Shown here: positions 13,514 through 21,824 of the stretch, piece after piece
How the letters are laid out: every line of letters begins with the position of its first letter
Numbering within the stretch: position 1 is the stretch's first letter
Assembly: GCA_028023455.1 (NCBI GenBank)
Contig: JAQFVV010000348.1
Coordinates: 682,001-746,000 of the forward strand
DNA length: 64,000 nucleotides
Direction: 5' to 3'
DNA from: Epiperipatus broadwayi
Taxonomy: Eukaryota; Onychophora; Udeonychophora; Euonychophora; Peripatidae
The notes under the pieces: model-generated
Told to the model about the DNA's origin: nothing
The model's input: the letters and a program-made list of their open reading frames with translations, nothing else
Databases searched by the model: none
Made by a program: the position numbers and the translations under genes

Positions 13514-14900
13514 TTATCCTATCTCATTTAAAATTAATTTTTTTCTGAGGTTTTCAGGGGTTGGGTTTTTGTTTGACTGTCTACTGCTATCTGTTTGGGT
13601 ATGTATAACCCAGTTGAGGCAGCGGTGATCTATCCATTTCTTTATGCCACTCACACCAATCTCTCCACTGTGTATTAAGACCTTCCCCATTGCACTTATC
13701 TTGACCCCTGAACCTTTTTCCAGGGGATTGAGATCTTGCCTGGATTTCCTTTCCCTTTTTTTAGCTGTAGTTACCTTATCCATTCTTTGATCTTCCATAT
13801 TATTGGTCAACACCATAGTGTTCAATTGTACTTGACCTTTATAACTGGGATTTTGTTTGTGTACTTGGGGGGTTTATTTCTTCCTCACTAGCCTTGTTGT
13901 TCTCAAACATGTTACGTACTTCAGCCATCCACTTGACCATCTCACATCTGGTGCTTATCAGTAGGTGTCCTACTGGATTAGGGAAATTTTTCTGCGCAAT
14001 TTTTATAATCTGCTTTTCTGTCAACTTACACTTCATTAAGGCTCTTAGTTGCGCTATTTGCTTCCAGAAAAATGGCACATAATGCTGTTCTGTACTATAT
14101 TTTTCTTGAGCCACTTTATTCTTAATTCTCTCTTGGTGGTCTTCATTCCAATAACATTTCATTAACATCTAACCATACTGTGCAAAGCTATTTGGTCTCT
14201 TGAAGAGAGCCTCCCACCAAGCCTGTGCCATTCCTTGTAAATGGCTAACCACTACAGTTAGTTTAATATCCTCTGACATTGGGTTTATCGTGAAGTACTT
14301 CTCAAGACTATTTAGATGTTTCATCGGTGACTCCCCATCCTGCCCATAGAAGGTTTTCAATTTCAGAAAAGGATTTACAGCACTTTTTCTCTATTTTCTA
14401 GTGGTTTTATTTCCTGACTCTCCTGTTTAGCAGATCCTACTTCTATCACCTCTCTGTGTCTTTTTTTAAATTTTCTCATCTACCACCTTTATTAACTCTT
14501 CTTTCATTTCTTTAATCTCTTCAATTATCTCTGTTTTCACTTCTTTAATCATCTCCACTACTTTTTTATTTCTTCTTTGAATTTTCTTATTTCTTCTTCA
14601 TATCTTCTTTGAATTCATTTATTGCTTCATATAATAGCCTTTTCACTAATGTTTCCATGCCCTCTCTCAATTCTTTTTTTTATCTTTGGCCATATTTTGA
14701 GTATCTTTTCCACTTCTCAATTTCATACACTTTTATTTTCAAAAAAAAAAATGTTACTTTTTCCTTTGTGTACTTTGCTTGATTTCTATTTATTACTTAT
14801 CTTTTATTAATATCTTTGCCAAAATTGCTTCCACTGCTGTCACTTTACCTTAAGAGCTACTTTATTTCCATCATTTTGCCTACTATCATTTTTTTTACCT
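13514..14900 (-). pseudogene. Gypsy-type gag remnant
   Basis: Gag is the structural capsid protein of the retroelement particle. On the minus strand, 14900-14400 is rich in Lys and Glu codons and looks like a coiled coil. The frame 14360-14169 then carries the capsid-type phrase A-Q-A-W-W-E-A-L-F-K, typical of the retrotransposon gag domain, and 14168-13839 continues the domain in a neighbouring frame (W-N-E-D-H, then A-L-M-K-C-K-L, then F-P-N-P-V-G-H-L-L). A Lys/Arg-rich stretch follows at 13825-13514. Stops and frame changes separate the pieces, so no intact product is expected. Frames at 13451-12979 on the same strand have no protease or polymerase motif that I can identify. The weakest part is the exact 5' limit. 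Confidence 0.65.
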
Positions 14901-15006
14901 ACATACACGAAACACAAAACTTTTTTTTTTTCGAAACACATATTTAAAATTCTATTATTCTATTATTTTACTCCTATCTCAGGACATGGCTATTGTCGAA
15001 GCCTTG

Positions 15007-15020
15007 AGTTGGGCCACCAT
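15007..15020 (-). promoter_or_regulatory. putative tRNA primer-binding site
   Basis: The + strand reads gagttgggccacca with the LTR starting two bases later than ccac. This is the 3' end of a tRNA including its CCA. On the minus strand it becomes TGG-initial, exactly at the inner edge of the 5' LTR, where a primer-binding site belongs. I cannot say which tRNA. Confidence 0.6.
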
Positions 15021-15589
15021 TGTAACATCCACTGTATAATTAGGGTTTCTTTATGAGTTAATCTATTAAATGTTTCATCAGAAAATTTCAGTAAGATTTA
15101 ATGGATGCAATTATCTTTCCTGGTCACACATGTACCTTTCACTTAATGTAATTACCATAATAATGGGGACAAATAGGCCAGCTTTTAATTTATTTGAAAA
15201 GGTGCCAGGATTCTTTATCAGAATCCACTGGCCAAACCCCTTTTATTTTTTTAGTTACAATGAAATTATTCAGAATATCCTGAGGATTGCATTTTCAGTT
15301 CAACATTGGCAACTTATTTATTCAAATTATAATAATGGCTAAGTTGTAATTGAAATTAGAATAATAATAATCAATAAGTTAAATAACAATGTTAAGTTGT
15401 ATTTAAATTTATTAATACAAAACAAAATATTTAATATTATCGAGAGAAGAAAATAAAAAAAACAAATAGGGATTAAAACGACTGCTAATAATTTATTTTA
15501 ATTGGTATGGTTCGTGGCGACAGTTTATCACACTTAATAGTCTAAGAAAAGTGATCACTAGTATTGGAATTAATAGAGTTACTTACCGG

Positions 15590-17420
15590 GGTTGTTTTAT
15601 AATAGCATGTTGAAACCACCTGAGGGCATTATTACTATGCTATTGCACAGAAATATGCCGGTTAGGCGGCCACCTCCACTATCGAACATTCTATTTCTAA
15701 TGCGTAAATGTAGAAATAGCCCATTTGTATGGGGTGGCTGTAGTTTACTTTCTATGCTAATGCACAGAAACATGATGTTTATTAATCTTGCGCAGAAGCT
15801 ATCGTGCCAGCTTACAGCTCAGATTTGTGTTACGCATTTTTGATGTATGATCAAATTTCACTTTTGGGTACAGTATTGTGTGACGGTGGCTGGAATTCCA
15901 AATGTCAAAACTATTTTAATATTCATTAAGATCTTCTCCCCCCCCTATCTCCCATGTTTTATGATTGTCTACTAACAATTATGAGCATTGTCTCATGCTT
16001 CTGTAGCCCACATTTCCTGCTCAAAAAATTCAGCAAATGTAGGTGCGAGCATGATTTCCATCAGATCACACTCCAGGTCACGTTTTTCGAGAACAACTGT
16101 GAGCTTCATAAAATGTCTGAAATAAAGTTTCCGAAGATCAAAGTTTGGGATTTGTCTTGCTCCCAAACTGACACCATCACCTTTCTATAGCAGTATAGAG
16201 TAGTGGCATCTGTGAAAAAGTGTGCATGGAGAAAAGAGATGACATTATACCATTGTGGAAGCTACCACTTCAAATGCAAGGTCGGTTTATGTGGACATCA
16301 GTGTTCGATTCGCCAAGGGACATGGCTGGAGGGATCACGGCTCGATTTCATGATGATAGTACATCTCCTGTACTATTGGAGCCATGAGGAGCTGACAGTG
16401 TCGAGAGCCATTTCCAACTTGAACCTGTCTCCAGACTGCCTTGTGCACTGGGCCAATGGACTCCATGAGCTCTGTCACCAGAGCTTAATGTCTCAGTCAT
16501 GCCATCAAATTGGCAGTCCGGGCTCAATTGTTGAAGTTGATGAGACCTTGTTTAGCCGGCAAAAGAACTACCAGGGCAGGGTTCTTCCACAGCAGTGGAT
16601 CTTCGGTGGAGTGTGCTGTGAGACCAGTGATTGCTTCATTGTGGCTGTTCCCTGTCAATCTGCAGTCGAAAACAATTTGGGAAAACATCAAACTTGGATC
16701 AACTATTTTCTCTAACTGCTGGAAGGGTTATCAAACCAAAGAGCTTGAAGCTGCAGGTTTCAAATACCTGACAGTAAACCACAGGTACAACTTTGTGGAC
16801 CCCAGCACAAGCAATGCACACACAGAACATCAAGCGCCTGTGGGGTCTGTTGAAATGGCACAAGAAACAGTGTGGCACAGCCAGACCATCTCTGGATATC
16901 TACCTGGCTGAGTTTATGTGGCGGTGTGTCCACAAGGGGAAAGACATCTTCAAGGCCCTATTATTAGAGCTTCGAGTTGTTCCTGAATAGCCAAATAAGT
17001 TTGTTTTAATTGTATATATTTGACCATTTAATGTAAATCAATTTTTGTTTTTGTAATGTAAAAAAAAGTTATTCAACCTTCATTAATTAACTTGTTAAGA
17101 ATTCAAAGCCCCCAAAATAAGTTGTTAGAAATATATTGATTTCACCGTTAAATGAAAAAAATATTTATTTGTAATTAAAAAAAAATTGATTTGGTAGAAT
17201 ACCAAATTGAAAATAAGTAATTTAAAGAATAAAAACCAATTACTTTTTAAATTCATTTTGATTTACGTATTTTTTTTAAAGATTTATTTGATTCTTTTTT
17301 TTTACTTTTAATGTTATAAACAAACAAAAAAAAAAGCCCGGCCCTGGCAACATTATATTTATTTTTGTTACAAACAAACCACGCCCTCAGACAGTTTCAA
17401 CATGCTATTATAAAACAACC
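15590..17420 (+). mobile_element. Merlin-family DNA transposon (1831 bp)
   Basis: Long terminal inverted repeats begin GGTTGTTTTATAATAGCATG on the left and match as the reverse complement on the right end (catgctattataaaacaacc at 17401-17420). The flanks carry an 8-bp target duplication with one mismatch: cttaccgg at 15582-15589 and cttaccag at 17421-17428. The left LTR at 11750-13021 shows the uninterrupted site. The body codes for an ISXO2/IS1016-like transposase, the hallmark of Merlin. Confidence 0.92.
15954..16990 (+). pseudogene. Merlin (ISXO2-like DDE) transposase, inactivated
   Basis: The enzyme would cut and rejoin the Merlin ends. The N-terminal part is at 15954-16190, the core at 16203-16715, and the end at 16510-16990 in other frames. 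Readable landmarks are C-S-I-R-Q-G-T-W with a helix-turn-helix-like stretch after it, V-E-V-D-E-T-L-F (first catalytic Asp), W-I-F-G-G-V-C, F-S-N-C-W-K-G-Y and H-T-Q-N-I-K-R-L-W-G. In the family, the Cys-Trp-Lys-Gly-Tyr box normally has Asp where this copy has Asn, and the last box normally has Glu where this copy has Lys. With at least two frameshifts (near 16660-16700 and 16800) and two damaged catalytic positions, it is dead. Confidence 0.88.
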
Positions 17421-18002
17421 CTTACCAGTTCACATATAGGATTTATAAAATTTATCATGCATGGATTTATCTTGGAAGGGATCTACTGTTCAATATTCTG
17501 GCGATCTGTCAGTCTTTGTGGTTTCACATTTAGTAAAGAATGGTTTCACTCAGATAGTTCACGACATCAGGTCAAAAGCAGCACTGGCAAAAGAACTTCT
17601 ACTCACACATCTTAATATGATCAACATATTAAGAAGAGTAGTACTTTTCATAATTTCTCCACATTTATTTTTACTTTTCTCTGCAGAAATGAAGACCAAA
17701 TAACCTTTACACATGATGTGTTTTTTTTATAGTCCTGATTTTTTTTTATTCTCTCTGCACAACTTCATTGACACCTGATAATTATACTAATGTTAAAGGA
17801 ATTTAGCCCACAAAGTCTTCTTTTTTTTTTCTTCTTGTTTGCCATCTTTAATTAGGGAAGGAATGCTGTGACTTTTATTTTTTATTTTTACAAAAATACA
17901 AAATAGTTTCCCCTTTTGTTTTATTATACTCTTTATATCTCTTCTCTCTTTGTGAATTATTTTAGCATACAACAAAAATATCTACACCCACATCATTTAA
18001 AC

Positions 18003-18515
18003 CAGTGTTCTTCAACTGTTGTTCCGTCGCCCAGCACCGGGCCGTGTGCTAGACCGGCAGTAAAAAGTTTATAATAATAAATAATAAGAGTTTAAACTTT
18101 TAATTAATATAGCCAATTTTTATTTATTTTTTCATCTCATTTTTACCCAATTAAAAAAAAAAAAAACATAACGAAAACAAAATCTAATCAATCATTCATA
18201 AATTAATTTGTTTTTCTAGTTATCACAGATGTTTATGGGGGGGGGGGGGGTAGAATTAAATTTTTTATTACTTTTCTAAAAAAGATTAAAAAAAAAGTCT
18301 TTTATTATATAAACTCCATATATATATATATAAAACTTTATCTTATATATTTAACATTGTTGTTTTCATCAGTTATAACAATTATGCTTATCTTTAAGAA
18401 AATTTATCTATAGACTTCTGCCAGTCTGCGAAATCTTATCCTTATTTTTGCTGGTCCGCGGAACCTTATCATTATTTTTACCGGTCCACAGGTGTGAAAA
18501 GGTTGAAGACCACTG
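18003..18515. mobile_element. hAT-type MITE (513 bp)
   Basis: The ends are cagtgttcttcaac and, as reverse complement, cagtggtcttcaac, a hAT-style inverted repeat. A perfect 8-bp target duplication, atttaaac, lies at 17995-18002 and 18516-18523, the length expected for hAT. The matching site in the left LTR is uninterrupted. The right subterminal part has three degenerate ~31-bp repeats (gccagtctgcgaaatctta, gctggtccgcggaacctta, ccggtccacagg), the kind of spot where hAT transposases bind. There is no coding capacity. A G run (~13 bases) lies near 18238. Confidence 0.92.
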
Positions 18516-18630
18516 ATTTAAACTAAGTCAATCAGATATTTAAATAAATATATTATTTTTTTTATTAGGAATTTATTAATTTAATTTCTAAATTGCCAAT
18601 GCTACTTGTACTAGGATAAAATACAGTACA

Positions 18631-19880
18631 ATTTAATATCGTTTATATACTTTCTTTAATTACTTTTTACAATGCAAACAAAATTTATTCCTTGATATTT
18701 TTCATGGTTGCAACTGACTAGCATTTTTATTCAAGCTACAATATTCAAATATACATGATCATACAATTAATACATGTTTATACATACATAAAGAGATATA
18801 GTTATATAATACATTATATATAACATTTTATATTATAGATTTTGTAGAATCCAAACTACAAATATTTTAATGAACTCAATAATTATATATGATTATGCAT
18901 ATTTAAATTTTTTATAAATATTAACCTTCTTGTAAGGAATAAATATTATATGATTGCATTTCAAAAAGTAATTAAGGAAGGTGTATAAATGTTATTACAT
19001 GTTATTAGATTGCTTGCATTTCGATTGATGAAAACATTTTTTATATCATAATCTTATTCTAGTAATCTGTTTAAGCTTAAGTAGTCAATAAATTCTAGAG
19101 AATCTCTATATATGAATTGTTGTCTGAATGGTGAATGTATGTTTGCCCATTGATATGATGTGTGAATTTATGTTTGTTCATAAGACTGTTATATGTCCAA
19201 TTCTTAACCAATTAAAACTATTACATATAAGCATACTTTATGTAAAGATCCATCATTAATAAACTAATTTTTGGAGTTGTCTATAATGCTGTCAAATTCA
19301 CATATCCAATATAACAGGTAAGGACAACCTTTCAGGCTAGCTATATTTCTCACATTTATTTGTATAATATTAAAACCTTTTGTCTCATTTACATTAAATC
19401 TTTAAAAAAAATTGTTAAAGCAACTGTTTAAAAAGAAACCCTAGCCTTTCCAAAGGCTGGATAATCTGGTATAATGTTATAAAATCACAACTTCCAACCT
19501 GTGTCATGCTTTTACTTTTATCAGTGAAGAATAGAATTCAAGGCTGGAACTAATGCACATATGCATCTAGAAACCATCTTTCACTTCTATGTTATTTGAT
19601 GCCCAATAATTACTCAAGTTTACAGGTTAGATAACTACTGAGCTAACTAATCTTGGAAGCATTGCTGTTCAGAGATATTTTATACACTTACAGTATGAAT
19701 CTGTTATCTGGTTTTATCTAATATACAAAAAATATTTATCAATATTGCATTAAAATAAAAATTTTATGTGGGAGGGGGATATTTTTGCAATAGGAAATGA
19801 CTGATGGAAATAAAGGGTTTTTTTAGAACACCTCCTTATCCCTCATTTTGGGGCGTGTTTTTTTATATTATATAATATAA
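18631..19880 (+). other. DNAH7: intron DNA, nothing recognised
   Basis: AT-rich intron sequence without recognisable proteins, terminal repeats or RNAs. Confidence 0.5.
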
Positions 19881-19892
19881 TTCCTTCTTGGT

Positions 19893-20332
19893 TGTTGGTT
19901 ATTATTTTTTTTTTTTGTGTTTGTTATTAGAAAAAAAAAAAAAAAAGAAAATTGTATTTTTTTTATTTTTATTAATTTTTTATTTTTATTTTTATTTATA
20001 TATATACATAAAAAAATATAAAAAAAAAAATAAAAAAAAAAAAAAAAAACACATTACTTGTCTTTTTTTTTTTGTTTTTTATTTTTAATATCAATATTAA
20101 TTTTATCATTTTTTTCTTTTTGGGGTTTTTTTGTTGTTGTTTTTTTTTTTATTTTTTTATTTATAATAAAAAAAAAAAAAAATTTAAATTTGTTTTTAGG
20201 TTTTGGGTTGGGTTTGGGTTAGGTTTTGGGTTTGGGGTTGGTTGTTGGTTTGTTGGTTGTTTTTTTTGTTTTGTTTAAAAATAAAAAATTAAATTTTTAA
20301 ATTTTTTTTTAAAATTTTTTATAAAATATAAA

Positions 20333-20382
<50 letters not shown>

Positions 20383-20390
20383 AATCATTA
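19893..20390. repeat. homopolymer-rich low-complexity block
   Basis: Almost pure A/T with long A and T runs, including about 50 bases of A ending near 20381. Frames through it translate to Phe/Lys strings and are not genes. The composition differs sharply from both flanks and may partly reflect sequencing or assembly error. Confidence 0.8.
20196..20270 (+). repeat. G/T-only tract with telomere-like words
   Basis: Within the low-complexity block, about 70 bases use only G and T, with GGG or GGGG runs spaced by T-rich linkers (ttgggtttgggttaggttt type). This composition can form G-quadruplexes and resembles degenerate telomeric DNA. Confidence 0.6.
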
Positions 20391-20682
20391 TTGATTTTAA
20401 CAAAGTAAAAAAACATTGGCTTTATTTAAGTATTTTCTTGAAGGTTTATAATAATGATATAATAGATGTAATAATATGTTGGACTAATTTCATCATCTAT
20501 CATTAAATATTAAATCTATAGAAAATTTTAAACTTTATTTAAACTTTTCAAATACAAACAACTTGTTAGTGTTAACACACAAATAGACAACACTGGTTAG
20601 AAATTACACAATAGTATTCTCCACTTTTCTTCAAGTATTGCTGGGCTGACATGGTTAAAAGAAGGAAAAACATGCGCCTACA

Positions 20683-20856
20683 GTAGCAGACCATGTATGT
20701 ATTAATGACCATATGTTCAATTGGAAAAATACAAAAATATTGGATAGAGAAGAAAAGGTGCAAAAAAGAAAATTCAAGAAATCTGATCATATGATAATGG
20801 AAAATAATCCTATAAGTCAACCAACTGTGATAATTCATAATGTATGGAGCCTGTAA
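20683..20856 (+). pseudogene. C-terminal fragment of PLE GIY-YIG endonuclease
   Basis: Fifty-seven codons and a stop encode V-A-D-H-V-C-I-N-D-H-M, then N-T-K-I-L-D-R-E-E-K, then K-R-K-F-K-K, and end I-H-N-V-W-S-L. Spacing of D-H, the second H, K-I-L-D-R-E and R-K-x-K matches the C-terminal part of the GIY-YIG nuclease that Penelope-like reverse transcriptases carry. In the better copy at 37651-37917 the last block reads H-R-R-K-F-K-E-A, closer to the family. The N-terminal catalytic G-I-Y...Y-I-G part and the reverse transcriptase are absent, so it is non-functional. Confidence 0.75.
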
Positions 20857-20965
20857 TTAATCTCGCTCTCAGAAAAAAGTATTAATAATTATTAAAAAAA
20901 TTGAAGTACTCGGAAGGATTTGAACTAACTCTCATAGATAAGTATGTGAAATTTCTATTATCTGT

Positions 20966-21052
20966 TGCCTTTGACTGAATAACTCAGTTGGTTAGAACAT
21001 TGCCTTAAAATTTAATATTCGGTAATCTAAAGGTGTAAGTTCGATTCTCATG
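20966..21052 (+). ncRNA. tRNA-like domain in the PLE tail
   Basis: After the endonuclease stop the sequence reads aataactcagttggttagaa, a recognisable RNA polymerase III A-box/D-arm region. It is followed 45 bases later by gtgtaagttcgattctc, a B-box/T-arm region. The counterpart at 37475-37560 is even closer to a tRNA D-arm. The anticodon arm is distorted, so it is not a functional tRNA gene. It may act as a pol III promoter or be a fused SINE head. Confidence 0.6.
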
Positions 21053-21278
21053 CTATTATTGACATTGATCAGGCCAACAACACCTGGTGAGTGGAAAATA
21101 ATACTACTTAAAATGTCTATTTGTGTGTTATTACTAAAAGTTATTTATATTTGAAAAGTTTTAATAAAATTCCAAATTTTCTATATGTTCAACAATTAAT
21201 GATAGATGATGGAAATAGTCCAACATATTATTATATCTTTATGAAGTATCACTTTTTTGTGTGTTTCTCAAATTTTAG

Positions 21279-21442
21279 ATGTTTCTGAATGACTATGAAG
21301 ATATTCCATTTGAAGCATTATCTTATCTGACTGGTGAATGTAATTATGGTGGTCGAGTTACAGATGATAAAGACAGACGTCTTCTTAATTCACTTCTTGG
21401 CATGTATTATACTACTAATTTGGTTGTCATAAAGCATTACAA
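21279..21442 (+). CDS. DNAH7: axonemal dynein heavy chain, exon
   Basis: The exon follows ttttag (acceptor 21277-21278) and ends before gtaagt (21443). It is 164 bases, entering in phase 0 and leaving two bases into a Lys codon that the next exon completes. It reads M-F-L-N-D-Y-E-D-I-P-F-E-A-L, then L-T-G-E-C-N-Y-G-G-R-V-T-D-D, then D-R-R-L-L. The ECNYGGRVTD block is a dynein heavy-chain signature in the C-terminal region after AAA6. It directly continues the previous exon, whose end ...I-S-M-T-Q-L-Q normally precedes M-F-L-N. This stretch is part of the motor's C-terminal domain in the ciliary inner arm. The preceding intron is 13.3 kb and packed with transposons. Confidence 0.95.
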
Positions 21443-21670
21443 GTAAGTAATTTAAATATTTTTAATAACAATTATGCCTAAGTTTAAATGCTTTTTTTTT
21501 TGTACTGTATTTTAAAGTATTGATTAGAATGATGAAAAACTTTCCAACCATTAGAATGAATTTTTTTTCTCATTAATTTGTAGTTATGTAAAATGCACAT
21601 ATTAAAATTAAACCTTTCATACATTTTTATTTTGATCATATCATTTATATATTTTCCATTTTCTTATTAG

Positions 21671-21824
21671 ATTATCATCTAGTGGCATATATTTTATTCC
21701 AACAATTAATTCACATGATGGTTATGTGAATTATATTCGTCAACTGCCTTTAAATCCAAATCCAGAAGTTTATGGACTTCATGACAATGCTGATATTACT
21801 AAGGATAATAAGGAAACTGAAATG
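21671..21824 (+). CDS. DNAH7: axonemal dynein heavy chain, exon
   Basis: The exon starts after ttattag (acceptor ends 21670) and stops before gt at 21825. The 154 bases complete the Lys codon left open at 21442 and add 51 codons, ending in phase 0. It encodes Y-F-I-P-T-I-N-S-H-D-G-Y, then Y-I-R-Q-L-P, then E-V-Y-G-L-H-D-N-A-D-I-T-K-D. The H-x-N-A-D-I-T motif is constant across axonemal dynein heavy chains. The intron before it is only 228 bp, the one compact intron in the window. The donor gtatat is slightly weak but reads normally. Confidence 0.95.

Larger units (their letters stand above)
11750..18630 (-). mobile_element. Gypsy-type LTR retrotransposon retaining only gag, with nested insertions
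   Basis: Two long direct repeats (11750-13021, and 15021-18630 after removing two insertions) begin TGTAACATCC and end ACAGTACA on the + strand, giving the TG...CA ends of LTRs. They flank only about 2 kb of internal DNA (13022-15020), which holds gag-like frames on the minus strand and no reverse transcriptase or integrase. A tRNA-3'-end-like sequence next to the right LTR fits a primer binding site, so the right LTR is the 5' LTR of a minus-strand element. No convincing target duplication was found. It is a pol-less, non-autonomous or internally deleted copy, invaded later by Merlin and hAT elements. Confidence 0.8.
15021..18630 (-). repeat. LTR (5' LTR of the minus-strand element), split by two transposons
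   Basis: Collinear with 11750-13021 in three pieces: 15021-15589, 17421-18002 and 18516-18630. The gaps are the Merlin and hAT insertions. Divergence from the left LTR (point changes and small indels throughout) shows that the element is old. On the + strand the first piece contains a frame at 15070-15342 with R-F-N-G-C-N-Y-L-S-W-S, which resembles the opening of Copia-type gag proteins; see findings. Confidence 0.8.
20447..21243 (+). mobile_element. Penelope-like element 3' fragment with inverted tail
   Basis: The right part (20680-21243) has, in order, the end of a GIY-YIG endonuclease frame, a tRNA-like domain, and a tail ending in gatggaaatagtccaacata. The left part (20447-20670) is the reverse complement of that same tail (tatgttggactaatttcatc at 20476-20495), so the fragment has long inverted ends. 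A second copy lies at 37255-37920 on the other strand. Inverted tails and severe 5' truncation are known habits of Penelope-like elements; the family assignment comes from the endonuclease residues. Confidence 0.75.

Noticed and set aside
19888-20278. Open frames translating to Phe/Lys/Gly-rich proteins
   Set aside because: They are products of homopolymer and G/T-only low-complexity DNA, not genes.
20966-21052. A functional tRNA gene
   Set aside because: D-arm and T-arm words are present but the anticodon and acceptor arms do not form, and the module is repeated within a mobile-element tail.
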